From contig CAJXVS010000002.1 in the NCBI GenBank assembly GCA_913061265.1, positions 62,001 to 126,000 on the forward strand: a stretch of 64,000 bases of DNA, read 5' to 3'. Numbering within the stretch: the stretch's first letter is position 1; the number at the start of each line of letters is the position of its first letter. The notes beneath the pieces were generated by a model. That model searched no databases. It saw nothing but the letters and a program-made list of their open reading frames with translations, and was not told where the DNA came from. Positions 51,032-60,051 of this stretch are shown piece after piece. This DNA is from an uncultured Halobacteriovorax sp. GTDB taxonomy: Bacteria > Bdellovibrionota > Bacteriovoracia > Bacteriovoracales > Bacteriovoracaceae. The position numbers and the translations under genes are program-made.

Positions 51032-52200
51032 AAAAAAAGATCCTCTTTGTTTGTCCAACGAATAGGTGGGAAGCCAGAGAGAGAAGCCTTGTTCACGATA
51101 TTAAGATTGCCCTCGCTAGAGGTAGTGAAGTTGTCTTCTACGGCCTAAAAGATTCTCCTATTGATAAGCACCTCTATAGCGATAAGATAAAAAAGAACTA
51201 TCATCCTGGTCTTGTTCAAACACATTTCTTTTTATGGCCAAAATTGACCATTCTCTCTTCACTTTTAGAAGATACTGAATTGGCCTTAGTTCATTGTTAT
51301 AAGCTGAACATTCTTTGGCCCATATGCTTCTTTCTTCGAGGTAATAAAGAAGTCTCTGTTATTCATTCGCAGTATTTTGAACTTAAAAAGAATTACCGTG
51401 TCCTATGGCATAGGCTTCTGATTAGACGCTGCGATATGATCTTTGTTCCGTTTGAACATTTAGTTAAAAACTCCTGGAGTCGTTTAGGCATGCCTGCTCG
51501 TAAGATTGAAGTCAGGCCGCCGTTATTAATTGAAGATGAAAAGTTTAACGAAGAAGCGGTGATCTTTGATAAGTTCGAGCAGTTCTATTCTATTGGCATC
51601 TATGTCTCTGACTCAGATAAAAGTGTGCACAAATTTTGGTCTTATATAAAAGCTTTAGAAGTTTCCAATGAATACTTTAATTGGAAAAAACCGATCAAGC
51701 TTGTCTTTGTAACTGAAGGCCTATGGTCAGAGAAATCTGTCTATCAGGGACTAAAACAAAAAGTTTTAGAAACCGGGGTTGAAGAGCATGTTGTTTTCTA
51801 CTCAGGTGGAAAGCCTTCAAATTATATTCAGCACTTTGATCTTTGGATGAGCTTGTTAAAAGGAGAGGGACTAGATGACTTCTCTTTAATGGCCATCAGT
51901 ATAGGAACGCCAATCTTAGTTCCGAGGCACCCCTCAACAGTTGAATTCTTCTCCGTTTATGGGAAGGTCGGCGAGACCTATAAGAACAACGATGTGAGGG
52001 AAATAGTACGAATGTGGGAGAAGTTATTATCCGACCCGGATACTTATCAAGACCAAATAGAAATGGCCTCCGGACAGATCCGCAAAGAGCACTCCTATGA
52101 AAACCAAGAAAATCAGTACTTTAGGGCCTATGAAAAAGTGGTCATGAGAAGAGAGCGTTACCGCCTCAGAAAGGCTGGTTCTACGGCCCCAAAAAACTAG
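51028..52200 (+). CDS. GT-B glycosyltransferase (family 4-like)
   Basis: The 390-residue cytoplasmic enzyme starts at GTG 51028, overlapping the previous stop. The N-terminal Rossmann lobe has LFVCPTNRWEARERSLVHD. The C-terminal lobe has LVFVTEGLWSEKSVYQGLK and the nucleotide-sugar-binding E-x7-E-like segment KGEGLDDFSLMAISIGTPILVPRHPS. It may add a sugar to lipid A or core. Donor and acceptor are unknown. Confidence 0.8.
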   Translation: MKKKILFVCPTNRWEARERSLVHDIKIALARGSEVVFYGLKDSPIDKHLYSDKIKKNYHPGLVQTHFFLWPKLTILSSLLEDTELALVHCYKLNILWPICFFLRGNKEVSVIHSQYFELKKNYRVLWHRLLIRRCDMIFVPFEHLVKNSWSRLGMPARKIEVRPPLLIEDEKFNEEAVIFDKFEQFYSIGIYVSDSDKSVHKFWSYIKALEVSNEYFNWKKPIKLVFVTEGLWSEKSVYQGLKQKVLETGVEEHVVFYSGGKPSNYIQHFDLWMSLLKGEGLDDFSLMAISIGTPILVPRHPSTVEFFSVYGKVGETYKNNDVREIVRMWEKLLSDPDTYQDQIEMASGQIRKEHSYENQENQYFRAYEKVVMRRERYRLRKAGSTAPKN

Positions 52201-52206
52201 ATTTTA

Positions 52207-52236
52207 TTGTACAACTCCCTGTAATTTCGATATTCT
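52207..52236 (+). promoter_or_regulatory. Promoter of rpsA
   Basis: TTGTAC at 52207-52212 is followed after 18 bases by TATTCT at 52231-52236. This gives a leader of roughly 85-90 bases before ATG 52331. Confidence 0.5.
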
Positions 52237-52265
52237 GCGCGCGTTTTCGTATTGATCTTAGTCCT

Positions 52266-52325
52266 CCCGCAGTAGCGGAATCTAAGACATTAAAAGAATG
52301 GTGACTACGGTCACCGCAAGGAGGG
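52266..52325 (+). promoter_or_regulatory. rpsA leader with two hairpins
   Basis: CCGC-agta-GCGG at 52267-52278 is followed by GGTGAC-TACG-GTCACC at 52300-52315. The second is a perfect stem closed by a C(UACG)G tetraloop of the very stable UNCG type. AAGGAGG at 52318-52324 lies directly after. The set resembles an autoregulatory ribosomal-protein leader, as known for S1 in enterobacteria. Confidence 0.5.
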
Positions 52326-52330
52326 TTGTT

Positions 52331-54067
52331 ATGCAACCAACAGAATTAAAAGCAAAGTGGATGGACGGTTTTGATATCGTCTTCGGCGAAGAAGAAGAAA
52401 CGGCAGAGACAACTGATTTTTCAAAGTTAATGGAAACTCAGGTATCGAAGAAATTTTCAGAAGGTGAAACTTTCAACGGTAATGTTATCTCCATCGGTCA
52501 AGACTACGTAATGGTAGACATTGGCTACAAGCAGGAAGGTCTAATTCCTGTAAGAGAATTCCAAAATTTTGATGGAACTCTTAAGATTAAAGAAGGCGAC
52601 GAAATCGAAGTTTACCTAGAAAAACTAGAGTCTAAACTTGGAAACCTTGTTCTTTCTAAAGACAAAGCAGAAATTCTTAAAGCTTGGGATAAGATCTCTG
52701 ATGCTTGTGAATCAGGTGTTCCTCTTGAAGGTACAGTTGTTGCTAAAGTTAAAGGCGGATTATCAGTTGATATCGGTGTTAAGGCATTCTTACCTGGTTC
52801 ACAAATTGATCTTCGTCCAACTCGTTACCTTGATAAGTACATTGGTAAAACAATGCAATTTAAAGTTATCAAGTTTAACAAAAAACGTGGAAACATTGTT
52901 CTTTCTCGTCGTGCTATTCTTCAAGAAGAGCGTGGTAAATTAAGAGGAGAGATTCTATCTCAAATCCAAGAAGGAATGATTGTTAAGGGTATCGTTAAAA
53001 ACATCACAGATTACGGTGCATTCATCGATCTAGGTGGAATTGACGGTCTACTCCATATTACTGATATGAGCTGGGGACGTGTTAAGCATCCTTCAAATCT
53101 TCTTAATATCGGTGACGAAATTGAAGTTAAGATTCTTAAGTTTGATTCAGAAAAAGAAAGAGTATCTCTTGGTCTTAAGCAAGTTCAGCCTAACCCATGG
53201 GAAGTTGCTCCTGAAAAATACCAACCTGGAAAAGTTGTTTCTGGCGAAGTTGTTTCTGTTAAAGATTACGGAATTTTCATTGAACTATCTGACGGAATCG
53301 AAGGTCTTATTCACGTAAGTGAAATGAGCTGGACTGGCGCTATCAAGAATCCTGCTAAGCATTTTACTGTTGGTGAGAAGATTGAAGCTCAAGTTCTTGA
53401 AGTTGATGTTGAGAACAAGAGAATTTCTCTTGGAACAAAACAACTTCAGCCTAACCCTTGGACTGACATCGAAAAGAAATACCCAATTGGCTCTAAAGCT
53501 AAAGGTAAAGTTAAGTCTGTTGTTGAATTCGGAATCTTTGTTGACCTTGGAGAAGAAGTGGACGCTCTCGTTCATATCTCTGATGTTAGCTGGAATAAGA
53601 AAGCCGTTAACCTTGTTGAGCAATTCAAAGAAGGCGACGAGATCGAAGGTATGGTTCTTACAGTTGATAAGGACAATACAAAATTCTGTCTTGGTCTTAA
53701 GCAACTAGAAGAAGATCCTTGGAAAAAAATCGAAGAAAGACTTCCTGTTGGAACAGTTATCGAAGCACTTGTTGTTCGTGTAACTGACTTTGGAGCTTTC
53801 GTTGAGCTTGAAACTGGTATCGAAGGTCTTATCCATATCTCTGAACTTTCTGAAGAAAGAGTAGAGAAGCCGGAAGACGTAATCAAAAAAGGTGACACAG
53901 CTAAAGCTATGGTTATCTCTCTTGATAAAGATGCTAAGAAGATTGCACTTTCAATTAAATCAGCAGTTGATTCTGAGAACAAAGGTGGACACTCCGAAGT
54001 TACTCAATCAGCTACACTTGCTGACAAACTGAAAGGTTTCAATGTTGCTGGTAGCGACGACGAGTAA
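52331..54067 (+). CDS. rpsA: 30S ribosomal protein S1
   Basis: The 578-residue protein has six S1 OB-fold domains from about residue 35 to 560 (for example IVKGIVKNITDYGAFIDLGGIDGLLHITDMSWG and the related later repeats). It binds mRNA and guides ribosomes to weak leaders. AAGGAGG six bases before ATG 52331 decides the start over an upstream ATG at 52298, which lies in the leader. Six domains are the length usual for Proteobacteria. Confidence 0.96.
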   Translation: MQPTELKAKWMDGFDIVFGEEEETAETTDFSKLMETQVSKKFSEGETFNGNVISIGQDYVMVDIGYKQEGLIPVREFQNFDGTLKIKEGDEIEVYLEKLESKLGNLVLSKDKAEILKAWDKISDACESGVPLEGTVVAKVKGGLSVDIGVKAFLPGSQIDLRPTRYLDKYIGKTMQFKVIKFNKKRGNIVLSRRAILQEERGKLRGEILSQIQEGMIVKGIVKNITDYGAFIDLGGIDGLLHITDMSWGRVKHPSNLLNIGDEIEVKILKFDSEKERVSLGLKQVQPNPWEVAPEKYQPGKVVSGEVVSVKDYGIFIELSDGIEGLIHVSEMSWTGAIKNPAKHFTVGEKIEAQVLEVDVENKRISLGTKQLQPNPWTDIEKKYPIGSKAKGKVKSVVEFGIFVDLGEEVDALVHISDVSWNKKAVNLVEQFKEGDEIEGMVLTVDKDNTKFCLGLKQLEEDPWKKIEERLPVGTVIEALVVRVTDFGAFVELETGIEGLIHISELSEERVEKPEDVIKKGDTAKAMVISLDKDAKKIALSIKSAVDSENKGGHSEVTQSATLADKLKGFNVAGSDDE

Positions 54068-54097
54068 GAATTAAGAAAAATTATTCTTATATAAAGG

Positions 54098-54125
54098 GGG
54101 CCGAACTTATGTTCGGCCCTTTTTA
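54098..54125 (+). terminator. Terminator after rpsA
   Basis: The perfect 9-base stem GGGCCGAAC/GTTCGGCCC (54098-54106 and 54111-54119) is followed by TTTTTA. Confidence 0.92.
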
Positions 54126-54204
54126 TTCCAAGTACTTACAATAAAATACTTTATCTTTTAGGTAGGGTACCGATAAGACCTTATAATCAACTTACGAGGT
54201 CTAT

Positions 54205-54522
54205 ATGAAACTCTTTTTAGGCGCCATTCTCCTGCTCACAAGCTCCCTTAGCTTTGCTGATGAAAGCCTTCAGATTAAGCTTTTAGAGGAGAGGATCAAG
54301 GCCCTAGAGGCTCAAAATGGAAGTACCGCCACCTCTAATGGACTTAGGGTTAAAGACCTCGGTGGACACAAGATTCAGAATCAAAGAAGACCATCAGCCG
54401 AACCTGCTCCTGCTATGTCAGCCGCTCAGCAAGCCGATATAATGAAGCAACTCAATCAATTCAAATCTAGAAGAAAAGAAGAAGTTAAGCTCTTAGATCA
54501 GATGGATTCAGAGGGCTATTAA
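54205..54522 (+). CDS. Small exported coiled-coil protein
   Basis: The 105-residue protein has a clear signal peptide (1-18, SLSFA cleavage), a short coiled coil (QIKLLEERIKALEAQNG) and a basic linker. Its C-terminal helix is charged (MKQLNQFKSRRKEEVKLLDQM). ATG 54205 follows GAGG. Its stop directly abuts the next ATG, so the two genes are coupled. Family unknown. Confidence 0.6.
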   Translation: MKLFLGAILLLTSSLSFADESLQIKLLEERIKALEAQNGSTATSNGLRVKDLGGHKIQNQRRPSAEPAPAMSAAQQADIMKQLNQFKSRRKEEVKLLDQMDSEGY

Positions 54523-55185
54523 ATGAAGACTTTAATTATACTAATGGCCTTTACTGCTCAGCTTGGATTTGCAGCAGATGTTTTTGAAAGTGGTTCAGGC
54601 TCTGAATTTTCCATGAAATCTAACGGCATCTCATCAAAACTCAATATCTATATAACCGAATCAAGCTTTACTCGCCTTGGAATTGAATACTATTTTGAAA
54701 CCTCAGGCTTTATTCAAAAAAAGATGTGGCAACAATTTATTCTTGGTATCCACAACGATGGTCCACTAAGCGTTGAAGCGGCTTATGTGAAAACTCCTGA
54801 GTTAAAAAAAGCTGAACAATTAACCTCAGAATACTTAAACGTAAATAAAGGGGTAAAGTTAGAGCAGTTCTTCTTCTCAAATAAATCTCAGATAGATAAG
54901 TTTAAAGTAGGCAGTGAGAATATCGAAGTGCCTGCCGGTAACTTACAGGCCACCCATTATCAAAAGAAGAACAACGGCCAAGTGGTAGACTTTTGGATTA
55001 GTGATAAAGTTAAACCGATTGGTCTTGTTAAACTAAGCTCTAAGAACCCAAAGGTGATGGAGCAAAACTACGAGATTGAACTGGTTTCTCTTTTAGTAAA
55101 TGTTAAGGCAACAATCGATCCTAAGAACTCTGGTCCTTTGACGGATGAAGGTAAGAAGGCTCTTGCGATTCCTCTAAAAAAATAG
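54523..55185 (+). CDS. Exported strand-rich protein
   Basis: The 220-residue protein has a signal peptide (to about 18) and a beta-rich domain. The C-terminal pattern GSENIEVPAGNLQATHY, then VDFWISDKVKPIGLVKLSS, is shared by a range of periplasmic lipid- or hydrophobe-binding-type folds, similar to the DUF3108 style. No family is assigned. It starts at the base after the previous stop. Confidence 0.6.
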   Translation: MKTLIILMAFTAQLGFAADVFESGSGSEFSMKSNGISSKLNIYITESSFTRLGIEYYFETSGFIQKKMWQQFILGIHNDGPLSVEAAYVKTPELKKAEQLTSEYLNVNKGVKLEQFFFSNKSQIDKFKVGSENIEVPAGNLQATHYQKKNNGQVVDFWISDKVKPIGLVKLSSKNPKVMEQNYEIELVSLLVNVKATIDPKNSGPLTDEGKKALAIPLKK

Positions 55186-55186
55186 A

Positions 55187-55579
55187 TTAATTTTTTTTAG
55201 TATTCTTTCTTAGAATTATCCAATTTGTTAGAAGTTGTAAAAGATGAATTGGGTTAACTAAAAAAGAAACAAAAACAACGTGTCCCACTACATTTTGATT
55301 ACTTCCAATATAATTGGAAATTACAGCAGAAATATAAAATATAAATAAGTAAGTTAATTGAATTAGGAATGAATTTAAAAAAGGACTCTTAAAACTTTTT
55401 AATTTTCTATCTAAATACATTGAGTAAGAAAAAGAAACTAGAGCGAAAAGAGCTTTAATCTTTAGATCTGGAATGAAGATTGAGAACAAAAGCCAGGGGA
55501 AAAAATTAATCTTGAAAAATAAAGAACTAAACAGAACTCTTGAGTTTTGAAGCCTTGATGGTTTATTCACAACCACCAC
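55187..55579 (-). CDS. Small integral membrane protein
   Basis: The 130-residue protein starts at GTG 55579, inside the end of the preceding gene (17-base overlap), and has about four membrane helices. It is rich in Phe, Leu and Ile with few charges. No family is recognised. The overlap with the 86-residue gene makes co-translation likely; the weak ribosome site lowers confidence. Confidence 0.45.
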   Translation of the reverse strand: MVVVNKPSRLQNSRVLFSSLFFKINFFPWLLFSIFIPDLKIKALFALVSFSYSMYLDRKLKSFKSPFLNSFLIQLTYLFIFYISAVISNYIGSNQNVVGHVVFVSFLVNPIHLLQLLTNWIILRKNTKKN

Positions 55580-55823
55580 AAGTGGGCTTTTCGTTGTGAG
55601 ATTCTACTTCTTCTTCAATCTCCGAGCGGAGCTTTTCTCTGTCAGCTTCATTCATACCAAGAGTATTTCCAAGAGTTTCAGGAAGGCTTGGTCTTGTAAG
55701 AGTAACCTCAATCCCCATTTCTTCAAGCTCTTGAGCCTTGGCGTAGGCAGCTTCAACTTCATCCATTTTGAACTCGTAGAGCAGCTGAGCTTCTGAGTCT
55801 AATATTTTTATTTTACTTTCCAT
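55563..55823 (-). CDS. Small acidic protein with C-terminal CGGC
   Basis: The 86-residue protein starts at ATG 55823 (GGAG upstream). It has helices (DEVEAAYAKAQELEEMG), an acidic middle and a C-terminal TCGGCE. The two cysteines could bind metal or form a redox pair. The family is not recognised. It is divergent from the receiver gene, with only 26 bases between the starts. Confidence 0.6.
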   Translation of the reverse strand: MESKIKILDSEAQLLYEFKMDEVEAAYAKAQELEEMGIEVTLTRPSLPETLGNTLGMNEADREKLRSEIEEEVESHNEKPTCGGCE

Positions 55824-55849
55824 GGGTTACTCCGTAACTTCAGCCTATC

Positions 55850-56191
55850 ATGACTAAAGCAAAAAGACTTTTCTGTATTATAGAAGAAGATATGGTGCGC
55901 ATGTTCTTTGAGACGGTGTTAGGTGATGCCGGCTGGGAAGTCTATGCCCTTGGAACTATTGAAGATGCTTCTTTTCGAATCCCTGAGTTTGAGCCCGATA
56001 TCCTTATCTTTGATACGGGTTTAGTCGCTCCGCAGCGAGATGAGATCGCTGGATGGAAGACAGGCAAGGCGCGGAAGATCGGTCTAGGCTTTTCGGGGGA
56101 GAAGGAACTCTGGGGATCTGAGATTGACGCTTTTTTAGAAAAGCCCCTTGAACCCTTAACACTATCTGACAAAATCCTATCCTTGCTTTAG
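55850..56191 (+). CDS. Single-domain response-regulator-like protein
   Basis: The 113-residue protein has the receiver layout: an acidic patch CIIEED near residue 11, a phosphorylatable Asp in ILIFDTG near 53, and LysPro in FLEKPLEP near 95. No output domain follows, so it would act as a phospho-relay or stand-alone switch, as CheY or Spo0F do. No Shine-Dalgarno precedes ATG. Confidence 0.65.
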   Translation: MTKAKRLFCIIEEDMVRMFFETVLGDAGWEVYALGTIEDASFRIPEFEPDILIFDTGLVAPQRDEIAGWKTGKARKIGLGFSGEKELWGSEIDAFLEKPLEPLTLSDKILSLL

Positions 56192-56200
56192 AATTTATCT

Positions 56201-56299
56201 ATGAAAGAAAATTGGAAATTTACAGTCTTTGGAATCCTGATCACTCTGGCGATTTTCTTTGGTGCTCTTGTTTTTCGAACGGATATTTTTTTAAAGTAA
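56201..56299 (+). CDS. Microprotein, 32 aa, single membrane helix (possible frameshift product to 56433)
   Basis: ATG 56201 starts nine bases after the receiver stop and gives KENWKFTVFGILITLAIFFG followed by ALVFRTDIFLK, then stop at 56297-56299. Basic start, hydrophobic centre and short tail fit a one-helix membrane protein. Near the end a T7 run in the codons ATT TTT TTA forms the slippery heptamer T TTT TTA. The -1 frame is open after it to a stop at 56431-56433 and reads like protein (KVSPIEKGPAFQPGLS and on). The real product may thus be 76 residues. No ribosome site is evident. Confidence 0.45.
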   Translation: MKENWKFTVFGILITLAIFFGALVFRTDIFLK

Positions 56300-56587
56300 G
56301 CCCCATAGAGAAAGGCCCAGCTTTTCAGCCGGGCCTCTCAAGTGCGGAATGGGAAGTTAGTAAGAGTGGTTCGTCTCTTACAGTCTTAAAAATGCAGCTA
56401 CCTTTTCAACTTCAGCTTCCCTTGCGGGATTAAAAATAACGTCAACTATTTTTTCTGCAATTTCTTAACTGAGGAGAATTTAATCCACAATGGAAATTTT
56501 ATCCATATCTGTGAACTTATGATTCATCATTTCTTCGTCATGTCGTCACTTGGGAAATGGTGACGAATTAGTAGTGATTATAGTGGG
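56300..56587. other. Intergenic region between convergent genes
   Basis: Besides the -1-frame extension to 56433, it contains a hairpin AGGCCC/GGGCCT (56313-56318 and 56331-56336). A 7-base inverted repeat TCGTCAC/GTGACGA (56543-56549 and 56560-56566) is also present. No gene or clear terminator is seen. Confidence 0.4.
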
Positions 56588-57916
56588 TTACAGGTTATTT
56601 AACTCTTCAAAGATAGGGTCTGTTGGAGAGAGGATAAACTGCCCAAGACCTAGTCCATTAAAAATAAAGTCAGGAACTCTTATTCGATAAAAGATTCCAG
56701 TTTCTAAATTAGTAGTGGCTTCAACGTTTGTCTTTGAAACAATAAGTGAATGGGCCTGACCTGCATCGTATTTTACGAAAAGTTCATAAGTACTTTGTTG
56801 TTCTAAAAAGTAATTAATAATACTTTCGCGAAGATGAGTAACATCTTCTTCAATCATACTTGAAACAAGATAACTATTAGGGACAGAGCGCTGAATGATC
56901 TTGCCCTTAAAGGGATCATCAAGCTTATCTTTTTTATTAAAGACTGTAATTCTTTCTTTATCATTTAAACCAAGTTCACCTAGAACTTGATCAGTAACTT
57001 CCATATGCTTCTTATAGTGAGGATCACTAACATCACAAACAACAATAAGAAGGTCTGCTTCGAGAGCCGATTCAAGAGTTGTTTTAAATCCATCAATAAG
57101 AGTATTGGGTAAGTTTGAAATAAACCCCACTGTATCAATTAAGATCATCGGTGGTTTTGTGTCTGGGTTTAAAGTTCTAAATGTTGAATCAAGAGTTGCG
57201 AAGAGTTTATCTTCTTCAAGAATATCGACTCGGCACATTCTATTCATTAAAGAGCTCTTACCTGCGTTGGTATAACCCACGAGGGCCGCAGTGATGGCCT
57301 TATCTTGTCTCTTCTTTCTTTGTTCAACACGGGATTTTTCAACCGTCTTTAATTCTTTCTTAAAGTGTTCAATTCTCTCACGAATAATACGGCGATCTAG
57401 TTCAATCTGCTGCTCACCCTCTCCACCTTTAACACCAACACCACCTCTTTGACGGCCAAGGTGAGACCAAAATCCTGAGAGTCTTGGAAGAACATATTTA
57501 AGGCGAGCGATTTCAATTTGAATCTTAGCTTCTTTAGTCCGAGCATGCTGGGCAAAGATTTCTAAAATAACATGAACTCTATCCACAACAGAGAGGTCAG
57601 TAATCTTTTTGATATTTCTAATCTGAGAAGAAGTTAGTTCGAAATCAAAGACTAAGAGTTTTGAGCCTTCAGCTTTTGCTTTCCTTGCAATCTCTTCTAA
57701 TTTACCAGTTCCAAGAAAGGTTCCTGCTTCGATGGTCTTTCTTGATTGAAAATACTGTTCACCTGCTTTAACGCCAAGAGTTCTTAGAAGCTCACGGAGT
57801 TCAATTAAGGACCTAGCTGTTTCCGCTTCAGTTTTATGTTCAGGCATCTTAGGACAAACAATACTAACCAGGCTGGCTTGGTATTCTCTACTTATATGGA
57901 ATTCATCATCTAGCAT
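56588..57916 (-). CDS. hflX: Ribosome-associated GTPase HflX
   Basis: The 442-residue protein has the HflX N-terminal nucleotide-binding-like domain (EARSL-type ETARSLIELRELLRTLG, GTGKLEEI) and a coiled linker with GGEGEQQIELDRR. Its G domain (about 208-385) has ALVGYTNAGKSS, LFATLDST, DTVGFISNLP and NKKD. It splits stalled ribosomes after stress. It overlaps panC by 11 bases, though its function is unrelated. Confidence 0.95.
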   Translation of the reverse strand: MLDDEFHISREYQASLVSIVCPKMPEHKTEAETARSLIELRELLRTLGVKAGEQYFQSRKTIEAGTFLGTGKLEEIARKAKAEGSKLLVFDFELTSSQIRNIKKITDLSVVDRVHVILEIFAQHARTKEAKIQIEIARLKYVLPRLSGFWSHLGRQRGGVGVKGGEGEQQIELDRRIIRERIEHFKKELKTVEKSRVEQRKKRQDKAITAALVGYTNAGKSSLMNRMCRVDILEEDKLFATLDSTFRTLNPDTKPPMILIDTVGFISNLPNTLIDGFKTTLESALEADLLIVVCDVSDPHYKKHMEVTDQVLGELGLNDKERITVFNKKDKLDDPFKGKIIQRSVPNSYLVSSMIEEDVTHLRESIINYFLEQQSTYELFVKYDAGQAHSLIVSKTNVEATTNLETGIFYRIRVPDFIFNGLGLGQFILSPTDPIFEELNNL

Positions 57917-58784
57917 ATTTTATTTCTACCAATTTATTATCTATCAACCTCGTTTTCCCAACTTTAAGTGCCCCGGCCAAGATAATGGTATGGGTTCTCT
58001 CTGTAGGTTCTTCTAAGGTTTTAGCATCAAGAATTTCAAGGTAATCCCAAGCGGGAGATTCTTTTGTCATGGATGCAGAGTTTAAGGCCTTCTCATATGA
58101 TTCAGGCCAATAGTTATTTCGAATCAATTCTTTAATTGATTCTAGTGTTGAAGGTAAGCTTAAGGCCACCAACTTATCATCTTTATTTAGGTATTGGTTT
58201 CTACTGCTGAGGGCTAGCCCTTCAGTATCTCTTTTAGTCGGCATCGGGACTAATTGGATATCGAGCTTAAGGTCTTCCATCATTTTCTTAATGACCAGAT
58301 ACTGCTGATAATCTTTTTGACCAAAGTAGGCCTTGTGCGGCTTTATGATACTAAAGAGTCTGTAGACAACAGTAGTAACTCCATCAAAATGACCTGGGCG
58401 GTTAGTTCCGCAGAGCTTATTTGTTAAATCTCCAACAGAGATCCTTGTACTAAAGCCCGGCGGAAAAACTTCTTCAGGGTTCTCTGGAGCAAAGATAGTA
58501 AGAAGCTTTCCTTTGAATTCTTCTTGTCTATAAAGTTCTTTAAGAACCTGATTATCTCGCCCTAGAGTTCTTGGGTATTTTTCAAAGTCTTCGCTTGGTC
58601 CAAATTGCTTTGGGTTTACGAAAATGGAAACAATCGTATTGTCATTATGGCGAAGAGATTCTTTGACGAGGCTCATATGACCTTTATGAAGATTTCCCAT
58701 GGTAGGCACAAATCCAATTGTTCCTGGTCTTAGGTTCTTTCTAAAGACATCAAATTGATTAAGAGTTCTTAAGATTTCAATCAT
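57906..58784 (-). CDS. panC: Pantothenate synthetase
   Basis: The 292-residue enzyme joins pantoate and beta-alanine with ATP. PTMGNLHKGHMSLV is the HIGH-type motif, VVYRLFSIIKPHKAYFGQKDYQQ is the conserved core, and SSRNQYL is the KMSKS-like site. It overlaps the end of coaBC by four bases. Confidence 0.96.
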   Translation of the reverse strand: MIEILRTLNQFDVFRKNLRPGTIGFVPTMGNLHKGHMSLVKESLRHNDNTIVSIFVNPKQFGPSEDFEKYPRTLGRDNQVLKELYRQEEFKGKLLTIFAPENPEEVFPPGFSTRISVGDLTNKLCGTNRPGHFDGVTTVVYRLFSIIKPHKAYFGQKDYQQYLVIKKMMEDLKLDIQLVPMPTKRDTEGLALSSRNQYLNKDDKLVALSLPSTLESIKELIRNNYWPESYEKALNSASMTKESPAWDYLEILDAKTLEEPTERTHTIILAGALKVGKTRLIDNKLVEIKYAR

Positions 58785-60010
58785 GACAGAACCTTTCCAA
58801 TGATAAGCGCCGCAAGTTCTTCTTTATTTAACTCAGCCCTTAGGAATTGATTATTTTCTAAGAAGAGATATTGGCCCCTATCTGTAGCGAAGCCTTGTAG
58901 CTCTCCACCTGTTAGGCCGTTGTTCACTTTAGTTCCAACAAGGAGATCAACCGGCTTTCTTGATTGCTTCTCTTGCATTAGGGATTCACTAAGATCAGTT
59001 TCAGCAGCAAAGCCCACTACCTTTTGATCAGGTCTTCTTATCTCTAGGATACCTTTTAAGATATCAGAGGCCTTAGTGATCATAAGAGAATCGCTAAGAT
59101 CAGATTTCTTTATCTTTTGATTCTTAATATCAAATTCAATATCGCCTATGGCAGCACTTGAAATATAGCAGTCAGCTTCTTTAAAGGAAGACTCAACAGC
59201 GTCTTTCATCTGGCTATTGGTTTTTACATAGATGATCTTTATATTAGGTATATTGATGAGTAAGTTTAATTTTGAGGTGCTTTCTTCACCAGCAATAAGA
59301 ACAACCTTATGACCTAGTTTAAGCGCTTCTTTAGCTAAGTAATAACCTGTTAGACCTGAAGATCTATTTGTTAAGTAGCGGACTGAGTCTAAGGGGGCTT
59401 TAGTAGCTCCTGTACTGATCAGAATACTCTTAGGATTTTTAACTTCTTTAAAGCAGTCTGTGATCTCAACAATCTCTTCTACAGAGGCAAGCTTTCCTTC
59501 TCCCTTATCCCCGCAGGCCAAGAGACCTGAACTTGTAGGGTGAACGAAGAGAGAGAATTTTTGGCTTAGATTATTTAAGAGTTTTAAATTTTCTATAGTA
59601 AAAGGATTGGAGAGCATCTCAGTATTCATAGCTGGAAAAAAGAGAAGCTCAATATTAGCTGGCAAGGCCAGAAGAAGAGATGAGAGAAGATCAAAAGCTT
59701 CGCCTCTTACGATCTTTGCTAAAAAGTTTGCAGAGAGAGGAGCAACCACAACTCGATCGCACCACTTTGCTAGAGTGACATGAAGAACAGTTCCTTCTAA
59801 GTCATTTTTTTCAGCTGGATAAATAAAGTCATCCCCAGCTAAGTAAACTTCTTCGCAGCCAAGATAACGGAAGACTTCAGGGCGCACGAACTTCTCGCTT
59901 CCTTTAGTTAAGACCACTCTAACTTGATGGCCTTTCTTAAAAAGCTCTCTAGCAATATCTAATGATTTGTAAGCGGATATTGAACCGCAAACTCCGAGTA
60001 TGATTCTCAT
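58781..60010 (-). CDS. coaBC: Bifunctional phosphopantothenoylcysteine decarboxylase/synthase CoaBC
   Basis: The protein has about 409 residues from ATG 60010 (an upstream TTG at 60028 adds six). The N-terminal flavoprotein CoaC domain has LGVCGSISAYK and the PAMNTEML motif. The C-terminal CoaB domain starts near 205 with ISTGATKAPLDSVRYLTNRSSG. It makes 4'-phosphopantetheine from phosphopantothenate and cysteine. Confidence 0.94.
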   Translation of the reverse strand: MRIILGVCGSISAYKSLDIARELFKKGHQVRVVLTKGSEKFVRPEVFRYLGCEEVYLAGDDFIYPAEKNDLEGTVLHVTLAKWCDRVVVAPLSANFLAKIVRGEAFDLLSSLLLALPANIELLFFPAMNTEMLSNPFTIENLKLLNNLSQKFSLFVHPTSSGLLACGDKGEGKLASVEEIVEITDCFKEVKNPKSILISTGATKAPLDSVRYLTNRSSGLTGYYLAKEALKLGHKVVLIAGEESTSKLNLLINIPNIKIIYVKTNSQMKDAVESSFKEADCYISSAAIGDIEFDIKNQKIKKSDLSDSLMITKASDILKGILEIRRPDQKVVGFAAETDLSESLMQEKQSRKPVDLLVGTKVNNGLTGGELQGFATDRGQYLFLENNQFLRAELNKEELAALIIGKVLS

Positions 60011-60051
60011 AGGCGCTATATATTTCAAATAATTAGCTTATTGGCAACGGT

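Noticed and set aside
53285-53982. Minus-strand frames of 139 and 136 codons inside rpsA
   Set aside because: They are complement shadows of a conserved ribosomal protein with skewed codons.
56543-56566. Inverted repeat TCGTCAC/GTGACGA as the hflX terminator
   Set aside because: It lies after the hflX stop on the minus strand, but there is no T-run on either side. Kept only as a note in the intergenic entry.
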